From JACQHJ01 sp038063075 (GTDB lineage: Bacteria > Patescibacteriota > Microgenomatia > Levybacterales > UBA12049), in assembly GCA_038063075.1 (NCBI GenBank), contig JBBTVW010000014.1, positions 1 to 11,698 on the forward strand: a stretch of 11,698 bases of DNA, written 5' to 3'. Positions within the stretch are counted from its first letter, which is position 1. Every line of letters starts with the position of its first letter. Positions 5,577 through 11,698 of this stretch are shown here, in pieces. The notes under the pieces are model-generated. The model saw only the letters and a program-made list of their open reading frames with translations, ran no database searches and was not told the DNA's origin. Both the position numbers and the translations under genes were made by a program.

Positions 5577-5648
5577 GGCAGGAAGTGGACTGGTGTCCCG
5601 GGGCGTTTCATAAGCGCCCAGCGGTGGGTTCGATCCCCACTCCTGCTA
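5577..5648 (+). tRNA. tRNA with anticodon CAU (elongator Met or Ile2), short D arm
   Basis: The acceptor stem is GGCAGGA/UCCUGCU (7 bp, G1-U72), with A73 at 5648 and no CCA. The anticodon stem is GGCGU/GCGCC with loop UUCAUAA, CAU at 5609-5611. The variable loop is CAGCG and the T arm is a canonical GUGGG-UUCGAUC-CCCAC. The D arm is unusual: GGAC/GUCC closes a 4-base loop UGGU, with three unpaired bases on each side, and position 8 is A instead of U. The anticodon alone cannot tell Met from a lysidine-modified Ile2 tRNA. The UAU tRNA at 1914 would make an Ile2 tRNA unnecessary, and the divergent neighbour has the initiator-type end, so elongator Met is the most likely identity. Confidence 0.75.
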
Positions 5649-5658
5649 CTTACTCTCT

Positions 5659-6438
5659 ATGCATAATAACCCAATTGGAATAATTGACTCAGGAGTTGGT
5701 GGCTTATCATTAGCCTCCTCATTAATATCTAATTTTCCCAATGAAAATTTTATATATTTAGGTGATTCTAAAAACTCTCCCTATGGTCAAAAAAGCAGGG
5801 AAGAGATATATAGATTAACTAAAAAAATGATTGATTTTTTAATAGATAAAGAAATCAAGCTTTTAGTTATTGCCTGTAACACTATTACAGTAACATGCAT
5901 AGATGATTTAAGAAAAGATTATCCAAAACTCCCTATTATAGGTATAGTTCCAGTTGTTAAAACTGCAGCAAGTGTATCTAAGAATAAAAAAATAGGCATA
6001 TTTTCTACACAAATTACTGCTAATAGTCAGTATCAAAAAGAGCTAATTGAAAAGTTTCATAATGATTGTATGGTTATTAATATTGGCTCAGCTGATCTTG
6101 TTCGGGCAATTGAAGACCTAGATTTTGAATATATAGATAAAGTTTTAGAAAAAGAATTAAGTGAGTTCAAAAGTTCTAATATTGATACTTTAGCCCTAGG
6201 TTGTTCACATTTCCCATTAATAAAAGACAGAATTCAAAAACACTTACCAAACGTGCTTATTTTAGATTCAGGGATGGCAGTTTCTCGTCAAATGGGCAGA
6301 ATTTTACAACACAACGATCTTCTATCAAAATTGCCTAATCCAAGCTATAATTTTTATACAACAGGTGATACTAAGGCAATGGAGTATTTTGTTAGTAAAT
6401 TGACAAACAATGGTAAAGTAACTAAAATTTCACTCTAA
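5659..6438 (+). CDS. murI: Glutamate racemase
   Basis: Converts L-glutamate to D-glutamate for peptidoglycan in the cytoplasm, without a cofactor. The 259-aa length is normal. Family motifs: IGIIDSGVGGLSLA (6-19) with D10 and S11, YLGDSKNSPYG (33-43), the first catalytic cysteine C73 in ACNT, and the second, C182, in LGCSHFPL with H184. The ATG lies 10 bases after the tRNA 3' end with no Shine-Dalgarno, so the mRNA is expected to arise by tRNA cleavage from a common transcript. The stop codon TAA overlaps the murD ATG by one base (TAATG), so translation is probably coupled. The pairing makes sense: MurD uses the D-glutamate MurI makes. Confidence 0.95.
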   Translation: MHNNPIGIIDSGVGGLSLASSLISNFPNENFIYLGDSKNSPYGQKSREEIYRLTKKMIDFLIDKEIKLLVIACNTITVTCIDDLRKDYPKLPIIGIVPVVKTAASVSKNKKIGIFSTQITANSQYQKELIEKFHNDCMVINIGSADLVRAIEDLDFEYIDKVLEKELSEFKSSNIDTLALGCSHFPLIKDRIQKHLPNVLILDSGMAVSRQMGRILQHNDLLSKLPNPSYNFYTTGDTKAMEYFVSKLTNNGKVTKISL

Positions 6439-7739
6439 TGATTGATTTTAAAGATAAAAAAATTGAAGTAATAGGAGAGGGAGTAGAGGGTAAATCAAGC
6501 TTTGATTATCTAACTAGTAAAGGGGCAATTGTTACTGTTTTAGATAAATCTAAAGGAGAAAATTACTTAGATAACCTAAAAGACTTTGATCTTATTGTCA
6601 GAAGCCCAGGTGTAAAGTTAGAGGATTTAGAAAAGTATGTTTCTAGGGATAAAATTACTTCCCAAACAAAGCTTTTTATGGATCTTTGCCCAGGTAAAAT
6701 AATAGGAGTAACTGGAACAAAAGGTAAGAGTACAACATCATCATTAATATATGAAATGCTCAAAAAGCATGGCTTTGATGCATATTTAGGTGGTAATATA
6801 GGTAAGCCCCCATTTGAGTTTTTGGACAAATTAAATACTCACTCAATTGTAGTTCTTGAAATGTCTAGTTTTCAATTAATTGATGTAACGAAAAGCCCAA
6901 ATATTGCCGTAATACTTATGGTTACAAGTGAGCATTTGGATTGGCATAAAGATACACAAGAATATATAGATGCAAAAAGAAATATTCTAAGATTTCAAAC
7001 CCAAAATGATTTTGCAGTAATAAATAAAGATTATCTTCCAAGTAGGGAGTCAGACGTTTTAACTAATGCAAATATTTATTTTATTTCTAGAGAAGATGAG
7101 AGTGAGAGAGGATGTTTTGTCAAAGAAGATGCTATTTGGATAAGAGAAAAAGATCTGGAAGAAAAAGTAATTAATACAAAAGATATTTTAATACCAGGAA
7201 AGCATAATTTTGAAAACGCTTGTGCAGCCTCAATGGCAGCCTATTTAGCTGGTGTTTCAATTGCAAATATATCTTACGTACTAAAAACCTTTAAAGGTTT
7301 AGAGCATAGGCTTGAATTAGTAGCCACTATAAATGGCGTTAAATACTATGATGATTCTTTTGCTACAAATCCTGAATCAACGATTGCAGCAATTAATGCT
7401 TTTGACCAGCCAGAAATCTTAATACTTGGGGGGTCAAGCAAGAATAGTGATTTTAGCCTTCTTGCAAAGACAATATTGGAATCTAAAAATATTAAAGCAA
7501 TAATTGGAATCGGAAAAGAATGGGAAATAATTAAAAAATTATTAGTTGGCTTAAATCCAGACGTTTTAATTCTAGAAGGTGCTACTAATATGGAAACAAT
7601 AGTTACTGCAGCTAATAAACTTGCTGTAAGTGGAGATATTGTAATCCTATCTCCAGCTTGTGCATCTTTTGATATGTTTAAAAACTATAAAGATAGAGGA
7701 GACCAATTTAAAAAAGAAGTAGAGAGATTAAGCAATTAA
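6438..7739 (+). CDS. murD: UDP-N-acetylmuramoyl-L-alanine--D-glutamate ligase
   Basis: This Mur ligase of 433 aa adds D-glutamate to UDP-MurNAc-L-Ala using ATP, in the cytoplasm. The N-terminal Rossmann-like domain has IGEGVEGKSSFDYL and RSPGVK (55-60). The central domain has the ATP loop GVTGTKGKSTT (90-100), EMSSFQL and SEHLDWH. Domain junction and C-terminal motifs are KHNFENACAA, DDSFATNPEST, LGGSSKNSDF and LSPACASFDMFKNYKDRG; all the expected MurD signatures are present. It follows murI with a one-base overlap and has no leader of its own, so it depends on upstream ribosomes. Its stop overlaps the stop of the convergent 114-aa gene through a shared TTAA. Confidence 0.95.
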   Translation: MIDFKDKKIEVIGEGVEGKSSFDYLTSKGAIVTVLDKSKGENYLDNLKDFDLIVRSPGVKLEDLEKYVSRDKITSQTKLFMDLCPGKIIGVTGTKGKSTTSSLIYEMLKKHGFDAYLGGNIGKPPFEFLDKLNTHSIVVLEMSSFQLIDVTKSPNIAVILMVTSEHLDWHKDTQEYIDAKRNILRFQTQNDFAVINKDYLPSRESDVLTNANIYFISREDESERGCFVKEDAIWIREKDLEEKVINTKDILIPGKHNFENACAASMAAYLAGVSIANISYVLKTFKGLEHRLELVATINGVKYYDDSFATNPESTIAAINAFDQPEILILGGSSKNSDFSLLAKTILESKNIKAIIGIGKEWEIIKKLLVGLNPDVLILEGATNMETIVTAANKLAVSGDIVILSPACASFDMFKNYKDRGDQFKKEVERLSN

Positions 7740-8080
7740 GGTCTTCTACTGGATTTTCTTCTGACTCGAATATCAGCATTTCTTGCTTTTCCATCTGCAG
7801 TGGCCCATCCAAGTGGTTTTCTGCGACCTAGGGTTGTTTCTCTATTTTGTGTTTGATCTACGCCTTGAGAGGCTTGTGGTAAATCATTAATAAGGCGGCT
7901 ATTTGGAGATTGAAATCCAACTGGATGTCTCCGGTTTCCAGAAGCTGCCAAAGCATCACCCATTTTAACTACAGTTTCTGCTATTTCTGTCAAAAGACGA
8001 TATTGCTGCGTGGTGAGTGTTACTGTGTCCGGTTGGCCTGATTTAGGCTGACTTGATTTATCTTCAGTTCTTTCATTCAT
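7736..8080 (-). CDS. Hypothetical small basic, mostly disordered protein (114 aa)
   Basis: I recognise no family. The first ~20 residues are polar (Glu, Lys, Ser, Gln, Pro). One likely amphipathic helix follows (about 24-47, TQQYRLLTEIAETVVKMGDA). The remainder is low in hydrophobics, rich in Gln, Asn, Ser and Arg, and ends in a strongly basic tail (RVRRKSSRRP), which suggests nucleic-acid or protein binding; this is inference. The case for a real gene is mainly the near-consensus promoter (TTGACT, 17 bases, TATAAT) ending 6 bases before the ATG, so the message should be leaderless. The 3' end overlaps the murD stop by 4 bases on the other strand. Its base composition is less A+T-rich than that of its neighbours. 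Confidence 0.7.
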   Translation of the reverse strand: MNERTEDKSSQPKSGQPDTVTLTTQQYRLLTEIAETVVKMGDALAASGNRRHPVGFQSPNSRLINDLPQASQGVDQTQNRETTLGRRKPLGWATADGKARNADIRVRRKSSRRP

Positions 8081-8086
8081 GGTGGG

Positions 8087-8115
8087 ATTATATTATTAGT
8101 ATATAATTAAGTCAA
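8087..8115 (-). promoter_or_regulatory. Near-consensus promoter of the 114-aa gene, leaderless
   Basis: On the minus strand there is a -35 TTGACT (8115-8110), a 17-base spacer and a -10 TATAAT (8092-8087), then CCCACC and the ATG at 8080. The expected start of transcription falls on or next to the A of the ATG. This is the best-matched promoter in the window. Confidence 0.8.
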
Positions 8116-8119
8116 ATTC

Positions 8120-8128
8120 TGATATTAT
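8120..8128 (+). promoter_or_regulatory. Extended -10 of tgt
   Basis: TGA-TATTAT lies 9 bases before the tgt ATG at 8138, again predicting a 0-3 base leader. A second -10-like TATAAT at 8102-8107 would give a leader near 24 bases but lacks the TGn extension and a -35. Both fall inside a 57-base gap shared with the divergent promoter. Confidence 0.6.
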
Positions 8129-8137
8129 TGAACGCTT

Positions 8138-9310
8138 ATGAAGCCAAACTTTAAAGTTATTAAAAAAGATAAAAAAAGCAAAGCAAGAGCAGGAGTAATT
8201 AAAACCCCTCATGGAGATATTGAAACTCCAAGTTTTGTTCCCGTTGGTACACAGGCAACTGTTAAAGCAGTATCACCAAGAGATTTAAAAGATATGGGAG
8301 CACAAATAGTTTTAGCAAATACTTATCATTTACATTTAAGACCAGGAGAAAAATTAATTAAAGAGCATGGTGGATTATCAAGATTTATGAGTTGGAATGG
8401 TCCAACAATGACTGACAGTGGTGGTTTTCAAGTATTTTCTTTAGGTATTGGATTAGAACATGGTGTTGGAAAACTTCTTAGAGAAGAAGAGGGAGAAGTA
8501 AAACCAAGGTTAAATAAGATAACAGAAGAAGGAGTTACTTTCCAATCCCACATTGACGGAAGTAAAAAGTTTTTATCACCTGAACTTTCTATTCAAATTC
8601 AAGAAGCTTTAGGGGCAGATTTAATCGTAGCTTTTGATGATTTAGAATCTCCAAAGTATTCACATAAAGAAACCGAAAAATCACTTCTTTTAACAGAAGG
8701 ATGGCTTATTAGAAGTATTAAGGCTCATAAAAGACAAGATCAATTGCTTTATGGCGTAACTCATGGAGGTGAATTTAAGGATTTAAGAGTTAAAAGTGCA
8801 AAGTTTAATGATAAATATTTTGATGCAATAGCTTTAGGTGGGGCTCATAAAACAAAAGAAAGTATGTACAAAATTATTGATTGGACAACTGACAATATTG
8901 ATGTAAATAAACCAACTCACATGCTTGGTATTGGAGACGTTGATGATATTTTTGAGATTATAGAAAGAGGGATTGATACATTTGATTGCGTTATTCCAAC
9001 CAGAATTGGCAGAACAGGATTTTTCTTTATCTCTCCCTCTTTTGGGAATCTGAAAAACAGATTTAGAATTTGTATTGATAAACCTCAATTTAGAAATGAT
9101 CCAAAACCTCTTGATCAAAATTGCACTTGTACAACCTGTCAAAATTTTTCAAGAGCATATATCCATCATTTATTTAAGAGTAGGGAGTTACTTTCCTATA
9201 ATCTTATAAGTGTTCACAATGTTCACTTCTTAGTTAATCTAACAAAAAAAATTAGAGAATCAATTTTAAATAATAGTTTTATAGAGTTTAAGAAAAAGTG
9301 GTTGGTGTGA
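8138..9310 (+). CDS. tgt: tRNA-guanine(34) transglycosylase with altered base-binding pocket
   Basis: Exchanges G34 of GUN-anticodon tRNAs for a 7-deazaguanine in the queuosine pathway. The 390-aa TIM-barrel protein has D93 in TDSGGFQVFS, the nucleophile D283 in FDCVIPTRIGRTG, and the zinc site C329-x-C331-x2-C334 with H360. The catalytic frame is therefore intact. The pocket is not typical: the usual GIVQGG glutamine is His (GVTHGG, about H209), the usual FDEC reads FDDL (167-169), and the usual GGL(S/A)VGE loop reads GGAHKTKE (234-241). About 20 extra residues (roughly 103-126) precede KITEEGV. The partner base may differ from the preQ1 used by most bacteria. The gene has its own promoter; trpS follows after 12 bases. 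Confidence 0.93.
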   Translation: MKPNFKVIKKDKKSKARAGVIKTPHGDIETPSFVPVGTQATVKAVSPRDLKDMGAQIVLANTYHLHLRPGEKLIKEHGGLSRFMSWNGPTMTDSGGFQVFSLGIGLEHGVGKLLREEEGEVKPRLNKITEEGVTFQSHIDGSKKFLSPELSIQIQEALGADLIVAFDDLESPKYSHKETEKSLLLTEGWLIRSIKAHKRQDQLLYGVTHGGEFKDLRVKSAKFNDKYFDAIALGGAHKTKESMYKIIDWTTDNIDVNKPTHMLGIGDVDDIFEIIERGIDTFDCVIPTRIGRTGFFFISPSFGNLKNRFRICIDKPQFRNDPKPLDQNCTCTTCQNFSRAYIHHLFKSRELLSYNLISVHNVHFLVNLTKKIRESILNNSFIEFKKKWLV

Positions 9311-9316
9311 TAAGAT
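9308..9316 (+). promoter_or_regulatory. Possible extended -10 of trpS
   Basis: TGA-TAAGAT overlaps the tgt stop and ends 6 bases before the trpS ATG. A weak -35 TTAAGA lies 17 bases upstream (9288-9293). trpS may also be read through from tgt. Confidence 0.35.
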
Positions 9317-9322
9317 AATATT

Positions 9323-10300
9323 ATGAAAACAGTTTTTTCAGGAGTTCAACCTTCAGGGGATCTACATATAGGAAATTATATCGGTGCCTTAAAGCAATGG
9401 GTAGATGCTCAAAATTCTACTGAGTCAATTTTTTGTATTGTTGATTTACATGCAATAACCATTCCACAAGATCCTGTTATCTTAAGACAAAAAGTTTTGG
9501 AAGTAGCAGCTTTGTACATTGCTTGTGGAATAGATCCAGAGAAAGCGCATATCTTTGTGCAAAGTGAAAATCCAAATCATACATATCTTTCTTGGATATT
9601 AAACTGCGTAGCTCCATTTGGGCAACTTGAAAGAATGACTCAGTTTAAAGATAAGAGTCAAAAGTATCAGGATCAAACAACAGCCGGTCTTTTTGATTAT
9701 CCAGTTCTAATGGCAGCAGATATTCTTTTGTATCAAACTGATGAAGTCCCTGTTGGAGAAGATCAAAAACAACACATTGAATTAACTAGAGATTTAGCTG
9801 AGAAATTTAATCGTGATTTTGGAGTAGTATTTAAGCTTCCAGAAGCTGTTATTAAGAGGGAAGCAGCAAGAATAATGAGCTTACAAAATGCTGCAGTTAA
9901 GATGGGAAAATCAGACCAAAATCCAATGTCTAGAATTGATCTTTTAGATAGTGAAGAAGAAATAAGAGAAAAAATTAAAAAAGCAGTTACTGATTCTGGT
10001 TCACAAATTTCCAGAGATTCTGGATCTGCTGCAATCTCAAACCTTTTAACAATTTATGCAGCTTTTAATAATCAAACTCTAGATCAAGTTTATACAGATT
10101 TAGAAGGCAAATCTTACGGAGAGTTTAAAAATGTACTTGCTGATTTAGTTGTAGAAAAGCTTTTTCAAATTCAAACAAGATATAAAGAAGTAGTGGGGGA
10201 AGAAGGTTATTTAAGGAAAGTATTAGACGAAGGAAGAGATTTTGCAATTTCTAAATCTTCTCAAACCCTAACTCAAGTAAAAGAAAAAGTCGGCCTCTAG
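9323..10300 (+). CDS. trpS: Tryptophanyl-tRNA synthetase
   Basis: Charges tRNA-Trp with tryptophan using ATP; class Ic synthetase, cytoplasmic dimer. The 325-aa length is normal. The first signature is HIGN (15-18) within SGVQPSGDLHIGNYIGAL. The tryptophan-recognition region is VLMAADILLYQTDEVPVGED, with D133 at the place of the indole-binding Asp. The second signature reads KMGKS (193-197), with Gly replacing the first Ser of KMSKS. The anticodon-binding helical part follows to the C-terminus. The gene lies 12 bases after tgt with no Shine-Dalgarno, and ends 41 bases before ftsH. No terminator was found after it. Confidence 0.95.
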   Translation: MKTVFSGVQPSGDLHIGNYIGALKQWVDAQNSTESIFCIVDLHAITIPQDPVILRQKVLEVAALYIACGIDPEKAHIFVQSENPNHTYLSWILNCVAPFGQLERMTQFKDKSQKYQDQTTAGLFDYPVLMAADILLYQTDEVPVGEDQKQHIELTRDLAEKFNRDFGVVFKLPEAVIKREAARIMSLQNAAVKMGKSDQNPMSRIDLLDSEEEIREKIKKAVTDSGSQISRDSGSAAISNLLTIYAAFNNQTLDQVYTDLEGKSYGEFKNVLADLVVEKLFQIQTRYKEVVGEEGYLRKVLDEGRDFAISKSSQTLTQVKEKVGL

Positions 10301-10309
10301 ATAATGGTA

Positions 10310-10343
10310 ATAGCCTATACTTTGTGCTATAATTTAGGCCTAT
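10310..10343. repeat. Imperfect inverted repeat around the ftsH -10 and start
   Basis: ATAGCCTA (10310-10317) and TAGGCCTAT (10335-10343) pair over 8 positions with one bulged C. The arms bracket the -10 box and the right arm reaches into the ATG. This is a possible operator; it could also be chance in A+T-rich DNA. Confidence 0.35.
10325..10333 (+). promoter_or_regulatory. Extended -10 of ftsH
   Basis: TGC-TATAAT (10325-10333) is a perfect -10 with TGn extension, 8 bases before the ATG at 10342, so the message should begin within a base or two of the start codon. No good -35 is seen. AGG at 10336-10338 is too short and too close to call a Shine-Dalgarno. Confidence 0.7.
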
Positions 10344-11698
10344 GGCAGGCATAAAAAGACCAAAAAAATTCAAACCAACTAAGCTAAAAATGAAGCTTTC
10401 CTGGAAGAACATAATAATTTATGTTTTTCTTATCCTTTTTACAGCCTTTTTATTTTTTGGCGTTAATTCCCAAGATGGAAATTCTCTTTCAGGAGAAAAG
10501 ATTAAAACAGTGCCACTCTCACAACTTATTTCAGAAGTAAAGAAAGGCAAAGTAAGCTCAGTTGAAGTTTATCCAAATAAAATTGTTGCAGTAAGTGCAA
10601 GTGGAAAAATTGAAAGCTTTAAAGAGATAGATTCAAGTGTTTATCAACTTTTTAAAGATGCTGGAGTTAATATTGGTCAAACAAAAGTAGTTATTAAAGA
10701 CGATACAGCTTTAAATAATTGGGTGGCAATCTTAACGGGAGTTTTACCAATTATTTTAATGGTCGCATTTTTCTGGTTTATATTTCGTCAAGCAAGGGGA
10801 GCACAAGATAATATTTTTTCTTTTGGAAAATCAAGCGCAAAGCTTTTTAGTAAAGATACTCCAAAAACAACCTTTGCAGATGTTGCAGGTGTAGATGAAG
10901 CAAAGCAAGAATTAACTGAAATTGTAGATTTTCTTAAAAATCCAAATAAATATAAAGCAATGGGAGCAAGAACTCCAAAAGGAGTATTAATGATTGGCCC
11001 AAGTGGAACTGGAAAAACGTTGCTTGCGCGCGCTACGGCTGGTGAAGCAGGTGTCGCTTTTTTCTCAATAGCAGGATCTGAGTTTATGGAAATGTTGGTA
11101 GGTGTTGGAGCAGCCCGCACCCGTGATCTTTTTCAGAATGCAAAAAAATCCCAGCCTGCAATAATTTTCATTGATGAGATTGATGCAATTGGAAGACAAC
11201 GTGGAGCTGGTTTTATGGGAGGACATGATGAGAGAGAGCAGACACTTAATCAAATACTTGTTGAGATGGATGGTTTTACCCCTAATGAGCAAATTGTTGT
11301 TATGGCAGCAACAAACAGGCCAGATGTTTTGGACCCAGCACTTATTAGACCAGGAAGATTTGATAGAAGAGTAGCTCTTGAGCTTCCTGATGTTAAAGGA
11401 AGGGAAGCAATTCTTAAAATCCATGCAAGAGGAAAACCATTTACAAAAGAAGTAGCATGGGAAAAGATTGCTAAGAGAACTGTTGGTTTTAGCGGCGCAG
11501 ATCTTGAAAACATGCTAAATGAAGCAGCAATTTTGGCAGCAAGGCTTGGTAAAAAAACTATTGATCCAAGCGACTTGGAAGAAGCAGCAACAAAAGTTAA
11601 ACTTGGTCCTGAAAAAAAGAGACTTCAATCAGAACTGGATAGGAAAATGACAGCTTATCATGAAGCAGGACACGCTCTAGTTTCTTGGTTTATGCCAA
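10342..11698 (+). CDS. ftsH: ATP-dependent zinc metalloprotease FtsH, 3' end cut by window
   Basis: This membrane-bound AAA+ protease degrades damaged or regulatory membrane and soluble proteins; about 452 residues are visible with no stop before the edge. Order: basic N-terminus, transmembrane helix 1 (about 22-41), a short extracytoplasmic domain, transmembrane helix 2 (about 127-148), then the ATPase domain starting near KTTFADVAGVDEAK. Walker A is GPSGTGKT (219-226; the usual second Pro is Ser) and Walker B is IIFIDEID (274-281). RPGRFDRR carries the arginine finger region, and the zinc-binding HEAGH is at 440-444, just inside the window. The pore loop reads MLVGVG, with Leu (residue 252) where E. 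coli has Phe. The ATG at 10342 follows the -10 by 8 bases; an in-frame ATG at 10390 is less likely. Confidence 0.95.
   Translation, partial: MAGIKRPKKFKPTKLKMKLSWKNIIIYVFLILFTAFLFFGVNSQDGNSLSGEKIKTVPLSQLISEVKKGKVSSVEVYPNKIVAVSASGKIESFKEIDSSVYQLFKDAGVNIGQTKVVIKDDTALNNWVAILTGVLPIILMVAFFWFIFRQARGAQDNIFSFGKSSAKLFSKDTPKTTFADVAGVDEAKQELTEIVDFLKNPNKYKAMGARTPKGVLMIGPSGTGKTLLARATAGEAGVAFFSIAGSEFMEMLVGVGAARTRDLFQNAKKSQPAIIFIDEIDAIGRQRGAGFMGGHDEREQTLNQILVEMDGFTPNEQIVVMAATNRPDVLDPALIRPGRFDRRVALELPDVKGREAILKIHARGKPFTKEVAWEKIAKRTVGFSGADLENMLNEAAILAARLGKKTIDPSDLEEAATKVKLGPEKKRLQSELDRKMTAYHEAGHALVSWFMP

Noticed and set aside
8102..8107. TATAAT on the plus strand as the main tgt promoter
   Set aside because: It has no -35 and no TGn extension; the extended box at 8120-8128 fits the recurrent spacing better. 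Not excluded as a second start.
8834..9142. 102-codon minus-strand reading frame
   Set aside because: Antisense to the conserved catalytic and zinc regions of tgt; no independent support.
10788..11513. Several antisense and out-of-frame reading frames
   Set aside because: All lie within the conserved AAA+ domain of ftsH, whose frame is clear.
1..11698. CRISPR arrays, insertion sequences, direct-repeat arrays, toxin-antitoxin or defence modules
   Set aside because: I saw no periodic repeats, transposase, terminal inverted repeats or recognisable defence domains anywhere in the window.

Overview
This is an A+T-rich, tightly packed bacterial chromosomal window. The likely source is a candidate phyla radiation (Patescibacteria) genome, possibly Microgenomates-like. 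The reasons are: the first gene belongs to a VirD4/TraG-like ATPase family that I associate with these genomes; Tgt and FtsH have the local sequence variants I associate with the group; tRNA genes do not encode CCA; Shine-Dalgarno motifs are essentially absent; and genes abut or overlap. This placement is family-level recognition, not a database result. UGA ends two genes and is not read through in any other frame, so the standard bacterial code fits.

Layout. 1-1899: 3' part of a conjugation-type DNA-pumping ATPase. 1877-3254: a promoter inside the end of that gene drives a tRNA with anticodon UAU (Ile), then a GlmU-like two-domain sugar nucleotidyltransferase/acyltransferase, ending in a hairpin terminator. 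3224-4084 (minus): Xer-type tyrosine recombinase, whose real start is an ATG just downstream of a strong promoter. 4182-4520: FtsB/DivIC-type division protein. 4596-5399 (minus): unrecognised 267-aa protein. 5446-5648: two divergent tRNA genes, both with anticodon CAU, sharing overlapping promoters; the minus-strand one has initiator-type ends but an abnormal elbow. 5659-7739: murI and murD in one operon behind the plus-strand tRNA. 7736-8080 (minus): unrecognised 114-aa disordered basic protein. 8138-10300: tgt and trpS. 10342 to the right edge: ftsH, cut by the window end.

Functional threads. Cell-wall synthesis and division dominate: GlmU-like (UDP-GlcNAc), MurI (D-glutamate), MurD (adds that D-glutamate), FtsB/DivIC and FtsH. 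Translation is the second theme: three tRNAs, TrpS and Tgt.

The most striking overall signal is promoter geometry. Good -10 boxes, often extended (TGn), lie only 6-16 bases before start codons on both strands, with no Shine-Dalgarno. This points to leaderless or near-leaderless mRNAs as the normal mode here. In two transcription units a tRNA sits in front of the gene, so tRNA 3' processing would also leave a very short leader. I saw no CRISPR array, insertion sequence, defence system or biosynthetic cluster. No stretch over 300 bases lacks a gene.
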